From Rhodothermus marinus DSM 4252 (lineage in GTDB: Bacteria > Bacteroidota > Rhodothermia > Rhodothermales > Rhodothermaceae): a stretch of 64,000 bases of DNA. The stretch is from contig NC_013501.1 in the NCBI RefSeq assembly GCF_000024845.1, positions 1,716,874-1,780,873 of the forward strand, given 5' to 3'. The number at the start of each line of letters is the position of its first letter. The first letter of the stretch is position 1. The notes under the pieces were generated by a model. It was given only the letters and a program-made list of their open reading frames with translations, ran no database searches and was not told the origin of the DNA. Both the position numbers and the translations under genes were made by a program. Below are positions 46,105 through 54,564 of the stretch, piece after piece.

Positions 46105-47004
46105 ATGCCGGAAACGCTGAAGGTCGGACTCGTTCAGATGCGCTGCAGCGACGATCCCGCGCAGAACCTGGAGCGGGCCGTCGCGGGCATTCGCGAAGCG
46201 GCCCGCCAGGGCGCCCGGATCGTCTGCCTGCCCGAGCTGTTTCGCACGCCCTACTTCTGCAAACACGAAGACCCGCGCTACTTTCAACTGGCCGAGCCTG
46301 TGCCGGGCCCGACCACCGAAGAGCTGGCCCGGCTGGCCGCCGAACTGAACGTCTCGATCCTGGCCAGTCTGTTCGAGAAACGCACCGACGGACTCTACCA
46401 CAACACGCTGGCCGTCCTCGACCCGGAGCGGGGCTACCTGGGCAAATACCGCAAAATGCACATCCCGCACGATCCCCTCTTCGAAGAAAAGTACTATTTC
46501 GCGCCCGGTGATCTGGGCTTCCGTGTGTTCGACACGGCCGGCGTGCGCATCGGCACGCTCATCTGCTGGGATCAGTGGTTTCCCGAAGCGGCCCGCCTGA
46601 CGGCCCTGCAAGGCGCGCAGATTCTTTTCTATCCCACGGCCATCGGCTGGCTGCCGGAAGAAGAGGCGTCCGAAGGCGCCGTGCAGCACGAGGCCTGGGA
46701 ACTGGTGCAGCGGGCGCACGCCATCACGAACGGCTGCTATGTGGTGGCCGTCAATCGGACCGGCTTCGAGCCGGCGCCGCCGGGCGCGGCCTACCGGGGC
46801 ATTCGCTTCTGGGGACAGAGCTTCGTGGCCGCGCCGGACGGGACCGTGCTGGCCCGTGCCCCCGTCGACGAAGAGGCCGTGCTCGTGGTCGAGCTGGACC
46901 TGTCGTTCATCGACCGCTTTCGCACCACCTGGCCGTTTTTCCGGGACCGACGCATCGACGCCTATGCCGAGCTTACCCGCCGTTTCCTCGACACCTGCGA
47001 CTGA
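46105..47004 (+). CDS. aguB: N-carbamoylputrescine amidase
   Basis: A 299-residue nitrilase-superfamily enzyme that converts N-carbamoylputrescine to putrescine, CO2 and ammonia. The catalytic triad is visible: Glu in IVCLPELFRTPYFC, Lys in YRKMHIPHDP and Cys in GTLICWDQWFPEAAR. The text FYPTAIGWLPEE and the Arg-rich C terminus are typical of AguB. The adjacent agmatine deiminase makes its substrate, so together they form the arginine-agmatine-putrescine route. The start is ATG 46105, 72 nt after the GATase stop. Confidence 0.95.
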   Translation: MPETLKVGLVQMRCSDDPAQNLERAVAGIREAARQGARIVCLPELFRTPYFCKHEDPRYFQLAEPVPGPTTEELARLAAELNVSILASLFEKRTDGLYHNTLAVLDPERGYLGKYRKMHIPHDPLFEEKYYFAPGDLGFRVFDTAGVRIGTLICWDQWFPEAARLTALQGAQILFYPTAIGWLPEEEASEGAVQHEAWELVQRAHAITNGCYVVAVNRTGFEPAPPGAAYRGIRFWGQSFVAAPDGTVLARAPVDEEAVLVVELDLSFIDRFRTTWPFFRDRRIDAYAELTRRFLDTCD

Positions 47005-47008
47005 GACG

Positions 47009-48037
47009 GTGCCCGCCGCACAGGGCTTCCGCATGCCGCCGGAGTGGGCTCCGCACCGGGCCACCTGGCTTTCCTGGCCGTACAACCGGGAAACGTGGCC
47101 CGACGAACTGGAGCAGGTCGAGCGCACCATGGCCGACGTCGTGCGCCTGCTCAGCCAAGGCGAAGCGGTTTACATCAACGTCAACGACGCGGCGCACGAA
47201 CGGCACGTCCGGCAATTGCTCGACGAAGCCGGCGTGAGCGGCCCGGTGCGTTTCTTTCACATTCCGACCGATGACGCCTGGATTCGCGACCACGGCGCCA
47301 TCTTCGTGGTGCACCCGCAGCAGCGTGTGCTGGCGGCCACCGTGTGGGGCTTCAACAGCTGGGGCGGCAAGTATCCACCCTGGGATCGGGATGCGCAGGT
47401 GGCCCGGCGCATGGCCGAAGCCCTTCAGGTGCCGACCTTCGACGGCGGCATGATCCTCGAAGGAGGATCGATCGACACGAACGGCGCCGGCACGTTACTG
47501 ACCACCGAACAGTGCCTGCTCAACCCCAATCGCAACCCCCATCTCGACCGCGCAACCATCGAGCAGCGGCTCAAAGATTTTCTCGGGGTCCGTCAGGTGC
47601 TCTGGTTGGGGCGCGGCCTGGAGGGCGACGATACCGATGGGCACGTGGACGATCTGACGCGCTTCGTGGCCGAAGACGTAGTGGTTACCGCTATCGAAAC
47701 GAACCCGCACGATCCGAACCACGACGTGCTGCAGGAAAATCTGGAGCGCCTGCGGGCGTTCCGGCTTCCGGACGGTCGTCCGCTGCAGATCGTCACGCTG
47801 CCCATGCCGGAGCCCCTGGAGATTGCCGGCGAGCGCGTGCCGGCCACCTACGCGAACTTCTACATCGCCAACGGCCTGGTGCTCATGCCGGCCTACGGCG
47901 ATGCCCGCGACGAAACGGCCCGGGAGATCCTGCAGCGGTGTTTTCCGGAGCGGACGGTCGTGCCCGTGGACTGCCGCGCCATTATCCGTGGGCTGGGCGC
48001 TCTGCACTGCCTGACGCAGCAGGTGCCGGCCGTCTGA
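47009..48037 (+). CDS. aguA: Agmatine deiminase
   Basis: A 342-residue enzyme of the guanidino-group-modifying superfamily that hydrolyses agmatine to N-carbamoylputrescine. Motifs: GFRMPPEWAPHRATWLSWPYN, DDAWIRDHGAIFV, WGFNSWGGKYPPWDRD, LEGGSIDTNGAGTLLTTEQCLLNPNRN, GDDTDGHVDD and the C-terminal GLGALHCLTQQ with the catalytic cysteine. I place the start at GTG 47009, 4 nt after the aguB stop, because homologues have residues before FRMP. The ATG at 47033 is an alternative. It converges on the HDOD gene with a 1-nt gap. Confidence 0.94.
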   Translation: MPAAQGFRMPPEWAPHRATWLSWPYNRETWPDELEQVERTMADVVRLLSQGEAVYINVNDAAHERHVRQLLDEAGVSGPVRFFHIPTDDAWIRDHGAIFVVHPQQRVLAATVWGFNSWGGKYPPWDRDAQVARRMAEALQVPTFDGGMILEGGSIDTNGAGTLLTTEQCLLNPNRNPHLDRATIEQRLKDFLGVRQVLWLGRGLEGDDTDGHVDDLTRFVAEDVVVTAIETNPHDPNHDVLQENLERLRAFRLPDGRPLQIVTLPMPEPLEIAGERVPATYANFYIANGLVLMPAYGDARDETAREILQRCFPERTVVPVDCRAIIRGLGALHCLTQQVPAV

Positions 48038-48038
48038 C

Positions 48039-48920
48039 TCAGGCCTGCTCGTTCAGTTCGCGGAGATTCCGAACCAGTTGAAACAGCACGGCCTCCTCCA
48101 GTCCCAGATAGGCCAGCACCGATTGTCCCACGGCCTGCCATTCGGCCGCAGGTGGCTGCTCGGCGTAAAGCCGCAGCACGTGCTGCGCCGTCAGCAGCAG
48201 GGCGAGTTTATCGACGGTTGGATCGGGCTCCTCGCGTCGGTAATAGTCGAGCGCGTCGTGGTGGCGCAGAATGGCCTGACAGAGATCGGCGGGCAGCTTC
48301 CAGGTACGCGCCAGCAGAAAACCGGCCGCCGCATGATCGGTGCGCAGACGCTCGTGTTCGACCTCGATAAACGGCCGCTGATGTGCCTCCCTTTCGGCCG
48401 CTTCATAAACGCCCGGATAGGCCGGAAATTGCTGCAGCAGCAGGGGCACGCCACAGTCACAGAAAAGGCCCAGGGCGTAGGCTTCCTCGCGGGGAACGCG
48501 GGGGCACCAGCGCGCAATCAGCGCGGTGGTGCGGGCCATGACTTCGGCCCGGCGCCAGAAACGTTCCATGAAGGCACCCCGCAGGTTGCGAAACGCCTGA
48601 TGCAGCAGCAGGCCGGTGATCAGACCGGAGATATTCTTCAGGCCGAGCATCCGCACGGCGTGCCGGATGTCCACTACCGGACGCGCCAGCCCGAAAAGCG
48701 GCGAATTCACCAGCTTGAGCGTGCTGGCGGCCAGCGCCACGTCTTCACTGATCAGTTCGGCAATGCGATCCAGGTCGGGGTCCGGCTTGCCCTGCTCCTC
48801 CAGCACGGCCACCAGCAACGTCGGGCGCGGCGGAATCAACACGCTGCGCAATAACTCTTCGGTCTGCGCCACGTCCAGCGCCCGTTGCCCTTCCAGCGTC
48901 AGCGTCGTTTCCATGGTCAT
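48039..48920 (-). CDS. HDOD domain protein
   Basis: A 293-residue protein made largely of an HDOD domain (about 35-230), a non-catalytic relative of HD hydrolases found in signalling proteins. Seen are LAASTLKLVNSPLFGL, DIRHAVRMLGLKNISGLI, EAYALGLFCDCGVPLLLQQFP and the HDOD-typical ...LCQAILRHHDALDYY tail. No GGDEF, EAL or receiver domain is attached. It may bind a nucleotide or partner in a regulatory chain. ATG 48920 is used; a second Met two codons on is possible. It follows folB by 11 nt. Confidence 0.86.
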   Translation of the reverse strand: MTMETTLTLEGQRALDVAQTEELLRSVLIPPRPTLLVAVLEEQGKPDPDLDRIAELISEDVALAASTLKLVNSPLFGLARPVVDIRHAVRMLGLKNISGLITGLLLHQAFRNLRGAFMERFWRRAEVMARTTALIARWCPRVPREEAYALGLFCDCGVPLLLQQFPAYPGVYEAAEREAHQRPFIEVEHERLRTDHAAAGFLLARTWKLPADLCQAILRHHDALDYYRREEPDPTVDKLALLLTAQHVLRLYAEQPPAAEWQAVGQSVLAYLGLEEAVLFQLVRNLRELNEQA

Positions 48921-48931
48921 AATTTTTCGGA

Positions 48932-49348
48932 TCAGGCCCGCCGACAACTGTAGGTCACTTCGGCCCGATCGCAGGCGCCACCAACTGGCGGATTGGGCTT
49001 GCGCACTGTGACCTCGACGGCCTCGACGATCGGGAAAGCTTCCAGTATCTGATGGGCGATCCTGTAAGCCAGCCGCTCGATCAGGTAGAACTTATTCCCG
49101 GTGACCACCTCGCGCACCAGGCGGTAGACGCCCTCGTAGTCGACGGTTTTCTCCAGCGCATCAGTCCGGGCCGCCTCCTCCACGTTCAGCTCCATGGCCA
49201 CATCCACTTCGTAGCGCCCGCCGATGCGGTGCTCTTCCTGCGTGACCCCGTGGTGCGCGTAGAAAACGGCGTTGACCAGGCGCACAATGCCGCGCGCGTG
49301 GCCCGGTGCTACCGGTAGGATGGACGGCGAAGCCGGCTCAGGTTGCAT
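48932..49348 (-). CDS. folB: Dihydroneopterin aldolase
   Basis: A 138-residue FolB-type enzyme of folate synthesis, cleaving dihydroneopterin to hydroxymethyl-dihydropterin and glycolaldehyde. Family segments: VNAVFYAHHGVTQEEHRIGGRYEVD, VDYEGVYRLVREV, LIERLAYRIAHQIL and VTVRKPNPPVGGACDRAEV. There is a 20-residue N-terminal extension compared with short FolB proteins. It overlaps the PfkB gene by 11 nt upstream and precedes the HDOD gene by 11 nt, so the three are probably co-transcribed. Confidence 0.93.
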   Translation of the reverse strand: MQPEPASPSILPVAPGHARGIVRLVNAVFYAHHGVTQEEHRIGGRYEVDVAMELNVEEAARTDALEKTVDYEGVYRLVREVVTGNKFYLIERLAYRIAHQILEAFPIVEAVEVTVRKPNPPVGGACDRAEVTYSCRRA

Positions 49349-50294
49349 GGTTCAGTCCCGGTAGTGCAAGCGTCTGCAAATCCACTTCCGGAAACATGGT
49401 AAGCCGCCGGAAGGCCGCTACGCGCTGCGCGATTTCCTCCGGCGTGAGCGCCAGCAATCGTTCCGGCCCGAAGCGTTCGACCACGAACGAGGCCAGCGCG
49501 CTTCCGTAAATGACCGCCTGTCGCAACGCCGCCTCGTCGAAACACTGCTGCGTGGCCAGGAAACCCGCCATCGCTCCAGCGAACGTATCCCCGGCCCCGG
49601 TGGGATCGAACACGTCTTCGAGTGGATAGGCCGGTGCGCTGAAGATTTCCTCTTCGAAAAACAGAAGCGCGCCGTGCTCCCCTTTTTTGATGATGACAAT
49701 CCGCGGGCCCATCGCCTGAATTTTACGGGCGGCTCGGATCAGGTTGGGCTCGGCGGCCAGCTGCCGCGCCTCGGCGTCGTTGACGACCAGGCAATCGACG
49801 CGGCGCAGCACGGCCCGAAGCGCCTCGGGCGTATGCTCGATCCAGTAGTTCATTGTGTCGCAGATCACAAACGCGGGCGCTTCGACCTGATCGAGCACAC
49901 GCTGCTGCAGGTGCGGATCGAGATTGCCCAGACAGACGATCTGACTGTCGCGATAGGCCGCGGGCAGGACGGGATCGAACGTGGCCAGCGCGTTCAGGTG
50001 CGTGTAGAGCGTGTCCCGCTCGTTCAGATCGTAATGGTAGCGTCTGCCCCAGGCGAACGTGTCTTCCTGTGCATTGACGACAAGCCCTTCCAGATCGACG
50101 CCGGCCTGCTGAAGCACCTGCCGGTAAGCTTCGGGGAAATCGCGGCCGACGACGGCCACCAGGCGCACTTCGGGCCAGAAGTAGCGCGCCGCCAGGGCCA
50201 GATACGTGGCGCTTCCGCCCAGCAATCGGTGTGCAGTGCCGAAGGGTGTTTCGACCGAATCGAGCGCGACGGTTCCGACGACCAGAATGCTCAC
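49338..50294 (-). CDS. PfkB family sugar/nucleoside kinase
   Basis: A 318-residue ribokinase-like kinase. The N-terminal signature contains GGSATYLALAARYF, and the C-terminal PfkB signature is DPTGAGDTFAGAMAGFL with the catalytic aspartate. VKKGEHGALLF-like IIKKGEHGALLFF marks the nucleotide site. The subgroup with DLNERDTLYTHLNAL and CDTMNYWIEHTPEALR is annotated as sugar kinase of unknown substrate in Bacteroidota. The start is GTG 50294. It leads the folB-HDOD group. Confidence 0.9.
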   Translation of the reverse strand: MSILVVGTVALDSVETPFGTAHRLLGGSATYLALAARYFWPEVRLVAVVGRDFPEAYRQVLQQAGVDLEGLVVNAQEDTFAWGRRYHYDLNERDTLYTHLNALATFDPVLPAAYRDSQIVCLGNLDPHLQQRVLDQVEAPAFVICDTMNYWIEHTPEALRAVLRRVDCLVVNDAEARQLAAEPNLIRAARKIQAMGPRIVIIKKGEHGALLFFEEEIFSAPAYPLEDVFDPTGAGDTFAGAMAGFLATQQCFDEAALRQAVIYGSALASFVVERFGPERLLALTPEEIAQRVAAFRRLTMFPEVDLQTLALPGLNHAT

Positions 50295-50318
50295 CGTTCT
50301 ATCTGCGTGCGGTTAGAC

Positions 50319-50355
50319 AAAAGCATGCGAGGACAACGCATCGGTTGTCCTCGCA
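50319..50355 (-). terminator. Intrinsic terminator of the DUF883-like gene pair
   Basis: TGCGAGGACAAC (50326-50337) pairs perfectly with GTTGTCCTCGCA (50344-50355) around a 6-nt loop. On the minus strand the stem is followed by TGCTTTTG. It lies between the DUF883-like gene and the PfkB gene. Confidence 0.85.
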
Positions 50356-50418
50356 CGCTACGCAAAGATACAGCAATTGTGCCGGTGGCACGCACACCGG
50401 ACCGATTTTTTCGGCAAA

Positions 50419-51117
50419 TTAGCGAAGGCGCCGCATCCAGTCGTTCAGTTTCTTGAGCGTCGCGGCGGCCACGGCCGTGGCCGCAGCCCCCAGCAGCGTT
50501 TCGGCCGCGTCCAGCCCGCGGCGCGCTTCCCGTTTGACGCGTTTCGACGTGTGGCGGGCGGTTTCTTCAAGCGACTCGGCGGCTTCCGAGGCCTGCTCGG
50601 CCAGCATCTTGCTGAGCGCCTCAGCCTGCGTCCGGATGCGCTCGCTCAGTTCGGCCGCCTGTTCGGGCAATTCTTTCCGCAACGCGCGCGCCCGCTCGGC
50701 CACCGTTTCGCCCAGCTCATCCACCTGTTCGGCGAGCTGGCGGCTGAGCAGACGCGCCCGCTTGCGGGCCTGGCGGGCCAGTCGCTCGGCCTGACGCCGC
50801 GCCCGCTCGGTCAGCGGAGGCGGCGAAGGCTGCAGCGCCATGGCCACCAGGCGTCCGGCCAGCACGCCGGCTCCCAGCGCCAGCAGCAGCGCCAGCGTGG
50901 GGTTCTCGCTCACCCAGTCGCGTGCCCGCTGCGCGGCCGCCTGCGCATCCAGACGGGCCAGTTGCTCCCGCAGCCGCTGCAGCGCCTCGTTCAGCTCCTG
51001 GCGCGTCTTCTCGTAGGCATCGACCAGCTCCTGGCGTGCCTTTTCATACGTTTCGCCCAGCCCGCCACCCGTCGCTTCGGTCTGCGCTTCCTGCGTCTGT
51101 TTTTTCTGTTCCGCCAC
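50419..51117 (-). CDS. DUF883-like membrane-anchored coiled-coil protein
   Basis: A 232-residue protein, almost wholly helical. Amphipathic helices rich in E, A, R and Q (about 22-65) lead to WVSENPTLALLLALGAGVLAG, a short membrane segment with the GxGxxxG pattern of YqjD/ElaB/DUF883 proteins. A long A/E/R-rich coiled-coil (about 100-200) with KKLNDW near the end follows. In other bacteria DUF883 proteins tether ribosomes or bind membranes. Here the long C-terminal coiled coil is additional. It forms a pair with the small gene at 51155, 37 nt upstream. Confidence 0.7.
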   Translation of the reverse strand: MAEQKKQTQEAQTEATGGGLGETYEKARQELVDAYEKTRQELNEALQRLREQLARLDAQAAAQRARDWVSENPTLALLLALGAGVLAGRLVAMALQPSPPPLTERARRQAERLARQARKRARLLSRQLAEQVDELGETVAERARALRKELPEQAAELSERIRTQAEALSKMLAEQASEAAESLEETARHTSKRVKREARRGLDAAETLLGAAATAVAAATLKKLNDWMRRLR

Positions 51118-51154
51118 GGCTATCTCCTCCGGTTTTGGCGTTCAATGCTTCCGA

Positions 51155-51361
51155 TTATCGCCGCCAGAGCGCTCCCAGGAACACCCCCACCGCAAAGGCG
51201 GCCACCATGGCCACCACCTGATTTTCCCGTACCCACGTCTTCACCGCTTCCAGCCCGGAAGTGGTCGTCTGCTCCAGCGTTTCCAGCGGGGTGGGTTGCT
51301 CCTGCGCAGCGCCCGACGCTTCCGCTTTAGGCTCCTGCACCTTGTCGGCCGGTTCTACCAT
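51155..51361 (-). CDS. Small DUF883-like membrane protein
   Basis: A 68-residue protein: an acidic, glutamine-rich N-terminal half followed by WVRENQVVAMVAAFAVGVFLGALWRR. This repeats the WVxENxxxA...GVxLG pattern of the larger neighbour and of YqjD/DUF883 proteins. It probably inserts in the inner membrane by its C-terminal helix. A GGAGG ribosome-binding site lies 5 nt before the ATG. It is the first gene of the two-gene unit ending at the terminator at 50326. Confidence 0.75.
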   Translation of the reverse strand: MVEPADKVQEPKAEASGAAQEQPTPLETLEQTTTSGLEAVKTWVRENQVVAMVAAFAVGVFLGALWRR

Positions 51362-51419
51362 CGCGTCCTCCGAGTTTTAGAGGTTGCACCGAAGTTTTTG
51401 TAGCGACTTTGCTGTATTT

Positions 51420-51445
51420 TTCCGGTAACCGGAACCGAACGTTCC
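51420..51445. promoter_or_regulatory. Overlapping palindromes between the DUF883-like and TPR genes
   Basis: TTCCGGTAACCGGAA (51420-51434) is a 7+1+7 perfect palindrome, and GGAAC-N5-GTTCC (51431-51445) overlaps it. They lie in the 197-bp divergent gap 51362-51558 and may serve either gene. Confidence 0.4.
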
Positions 51446-51558
51446 GCGGCTCCTGCGACAATTACAACATTGTTAACAGTGGCGCGTTTGTCCGAAAGCA
51501 TAATTTCGAGGGCACGTGCTGCGTTTGCTAATCGTCCCTGCCACCAACCGGACTCACC

Positions 51559-54500
51559 ATGCTGCGCATCATCGGGCGGCTCTGCACGCTGAGCCTGTTG
51601 TTCTTCGGACCTGTGGCACTGCAGGCGCAGCCTGCGCCGCCGGGTCCGGCCGTTTCGTTCGCCCATGCCCTGGCGCTGCACAGCGACGGATTCTACACGC
51701 TCTCGGCCCAGACGTTTGCGCAGTTTCGGAGCACGTACCCGGACGATCCGCGGGTCCCCGAGGCGCTGTTTTACGAAGCCGAGGCGCGGCTGGCACTGGG
51801 ACAGACCGACGAGGCGGCCGCCCTGCTCCGCGTGTTCGCCGCCCGCTACCCGACGCATCCGCTGGTCTACGAGGCCCAGCTTGCCCTGGGCAAGTACTTT
51901 TTCGATACCGGGCGCTATGACGACGCCCGCCAGGCCTTCGGCCAGGCGCTGCGTCCCGGCGTGCCCGCCACTCAGGCTGCCCGAGCGCTGTTCTGGATGG
52001 CCGAGTCGGCGCAACGGCTGGGACGTCCGGCCGAGGCCATCGGCTACTATCGGCGGCTGGCCGACACGTACCCGAACACGCGGCTGGCCCCACAGGCGCT
52101 GCTGGCAATGGCTTACACGCAGGTGGAGATGGGCGCCTACGACGAGGCCGCCCGCACCTTCGAAGTGCTGGCCGCACGCTACCCCGCCGCCCCGGAAGCC
52201 CGGGGACTGGGTCTGGCGCTGGCGCAGGTTTACTACGAGCTGGGCGACTACCGCCGTGCCATCGACGAAGTGCAACGTCGCCTGCCCGACCTGAAAGGCG
52301 AGGCGCAGCAACAGGCCTGGCTACTGCTGGCCGAGTCCTACAACCAGCTCCGCGACAGCGAAAACGCCATCGTCTACTACCGTCGCGTACTGGAAGACCC
52401 CGACAGTCCCTACTACCGCCGGGCGCTCTACGGTCTGGCGTGGAATTACTACTTCGAGGGTGTTTACCAGTGGGCGGCCGACCATTTCCGCCAGGTGCGC
52501 GAAGGCCGGCGCGACACGCTCGCCATGAAGGCCACTTACTACGAGGCGGTCTGTCGCAAGCTGGCCCGCGAGCCGCAGCAGGCACTGGAGCTGTTCCGGA
52601 CTGTCGTGCTCGAATGGCCCGACAGTCCGCTGGCCCCCCACGCCCAGTACGAACTGGCCCTGCTGCTCTACGAAATGCGACGGTGGGAAGAAGCGCATGA
52701 CGCGTTCGACTTTCTCGTGCGCACCTACCCCGACAGCGAACTGCTCGGCGACGCGCTCCGGATGCGCGGCTACACGGCCATCGCGCTCGGCCACTTCGAC
52801 GAAGCCTACGAGAGCTTCGACCGCGCCGTGGCCCTACAGGCCGCCTCGCCACAACTCCGCACCGAGATCGCCTTCCAGAAGGCCTGGCTTCAGTACCGCC
52901 AGCAGAACTACGCGGCCGCCAGCGAGGCCTTTCTGGAACTGTACCGTCAGGATCCACGAGGCCCTAAAGCCGGCGATGCCCTTTTCTGGGCGGCCGAAAG
53001 CTTCTACCAGCTGGGCCGGCTCGACCGCGCCGAAGCGCTCTTTCGCGACTACCTCCGGAGTTTTCCCGATGGCGCCCACGTCGAAGCCGCCCACTACGCG
53101 CTGGGCTGGGTCTATTTCCGCCAGCAGCGCTACGAAGCCGCCATTCAGGCCTTCCAGCAGTTTCTGCGGGCCTATCGCCGCACCGAAGAGGCGGTCCCCT
53201 ACCGGCTCGACGCGCTGCTCCGGCTGGCCGACAGCTACTACGCGCTCAAGCGCTATCCCGAGGCCATCCGCTACTATCGCCAGGCGGCCGCCGAAGGCGA
53301 AAGCGACTATGCGCTCTATCAGATCGGCCAGGCCTACTACAACGCAGGCAACTACGAGGAAGCCCTGCGCACCTTCAACCGATTGCTGGAAGAACACCCC
53401 GAAAGCACCTGGCGCGAGGAGGCGCTCTACCAGATCGGCTACATCCATTTCCTGAACCAGGAATACGATCAGGCCATCGCGGCCTACCGGCGGCTGCTCG
53501 AACTGGCCCCGAACGATCCGCTGGCCGCCAAGGCGCAGTACGGCATCGGCGACGCGCTCTTCAATGCGGGACGCCTGGAAGCGGCCGTCAACGCCTACAA
53601 ACGCGTGCTGGAGCGCTATCCGCAGAGTCCGTTCGTGGCCGACGCCGCCACCAGCATCCACTTTGCGCTGATCGCCGCCGGCAACGAAGCGCGCGCGCAG
53701 GCGCTGATCGATTCGTTCGCCACGGCCTACCCGGACACGCGCATCGTGGACGAACTGCGCTTTCGGCGGGCCGAGGCACTCTACCGCAGCGGCCGCTCCG
53801 AGGAGGCCATCCGGGCACTCGAAGCCTTCGTGCGCGGGAGCCATGCGCCGGACCTGATGGGCGAGGCGCTTTACTACCTGGCCACGCTCTACGCAGAACA
53901 GGAACTGTACGACGAGGCCGAGCGCACGCTGCAGCAACTGCTGGCCGCCCATGCCGAGCACCGAAGGATGCCCGAAGCACTGCTCCTGCTGGGTAATGTC
54001 CAGCTGAAGCAGGAGCGCTACGAAGCCGCCCTGGTGAGCTTCCGGCGCCTGGCGTCAATGGCACCGGAGCGCTCCGAGCTGCTGGCCCGTGCCCTCTACG
54101 GCCAGAGCGTCGCCCTGCTGGAGCTGGGCCGCTTCGCCGAGGCACGCCAGGCGCTCACAGAAGCACAGGCGCGTTTTCCGGAAGATGGCCAGCCCGCCAT
54201 CCTGCTGCTCGGGCAGGCACGCCTGGCCGAGGCCGAGGGCCGTCCGGACGAAGCGGAGCGCCTCTACCGGGCGGTGGTCGGTCGCGCCCAGGACGAAGCC
54301 GGTGCCGAGGCGCTCTATCGCCTCGGGGAACTGCTGCTACGCCGGGGCGACCCGCATCGGGCCATCGAAGAGCTGAGCCGTCTGCCCACACTCTTCCCGG
54401 GCTATCCAGAATGGCTGGCCCGTGGCTATCTGGCCCAGGCGCGGGCCTTCCTTGCGCTCGGACAGCGCGGCGAGGCCACCCGCCTTTATGATCTGGTCAT

Positions 54501-54561
54501 CACCGAATTTCCCAACACGTCGTTTGCCCGCATTGCTGCCCAGGAAAAAGCCCGGTTGTAA
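51559..54561 (+). CDS. Exported 1000-residue tetratricopeptide-repeat protein
   Basis: A secreted or periplasmic helical-repeat protein. A signal peptide (about 1-24, VALQAQ) is followed by tandem TPR units over nearly the whole length. Typical repeats read like RYDDARQAFGQAL, AIGYYRRLADTYPNTRLAPQALLAMAY (shown by cores such as YYRRLADTYPNT), RYEAAIQAFQQFL and NYEEALRTFNRLLEEHPES. About 25 repeats fit. Long TPR proteins of this kind (BamD/CpoB/YbgF-like) scaffold envelope complexes. It opens a six-gene rightward cluster ending with ExbD and precedes the beta-barrel gene by 3 nt. Confidence 0.88.
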   Translation: MLRIIGRLCTLSLLFFGPVALQAQPAPPGPAVSFAHALALHSDGFYTLSAQTFAQFRSTYPDDPRVPEALFYEAEARLALGQTDEAAALLRVFAARYPTHPLVYEAQLALGKYFFDTGRYDDARQAFGQALRPGVPATQAARALFWMAESAQRLGRPAEAIGYYRRLADTYPNTRLAPQALLAMAYTQVEMGAYDEAARTFEVLAARYPAAPEARGLGLALAQVYYELGDYRRAIDEVQRRLPDLKGEAQQQAWLLLAESYNQLRDSENAIVYYRRVLEDPDSPYYRRALYGLAWNYYFEGVYQWAADHFRQVREGRRDTLAMKATYYEAVCRKLAREPQQALELFRTVVLEWPDSPLAPHAQYELALLLYEMRRWEEAHDAFDFLVRTYPDSELLGDALRMRGYTAIALGHFDEAYESFDRAVALQAASPQLRTEIAFQKAWLQYRQQNYAAASEAFLELYRQDPRGPKAGDALFWAAESFYQLGRLDRAEALFRDYLRSFPDGAHVEAAHYALGWVYFRQQRYEAAIQAFQQFLRAYRRTEEAVPYRLDALLRLADSYYALKRYPEAIRYYRQAAAEGESDYALYQIGQAYYNAGNYEEALRTFNRLLEEHPESTWREEALYQIGYIHFLNQEYDQAIAAYRRLLELAPNDPLAAKAQYGIGDALFNAGRLEAAVNAYKRVLERYPQSPFVADAATSIHFALIAAGNEARAQALIDSFATAYPDTRIVDELRFRRAEALYRSGRSEEAIRALEAFVRGSHAPDLMGEALYYLATLYAEQELYDEAERTLQQLLAAHAEHRRMPEALLLLGNVQLKQERYEAALVSFRRLASMAPERSELLARALYGQSVALLELGRFAEARQALTEAQARFPEDGQPAILLLGQARLAEAEGRPDEAERLYRAVVGRAQDEAGAEALYRLGELLLRRGDPHRAIEELSRLPTLFPGYPEWLARGYLAQARAFLALGQRGEATRLYDLVITEFPNTSFARIAAQEKARL

Positions 54562-54564
54562 GCC

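Noticed and set aside
46739-47032. Extending the agmatine deiminase upstream into aguB
   Set aside because: The extension overlaps the AguB catalytic gene in another frame and has no AguA-like residues; GTG 47009 is sufficient.
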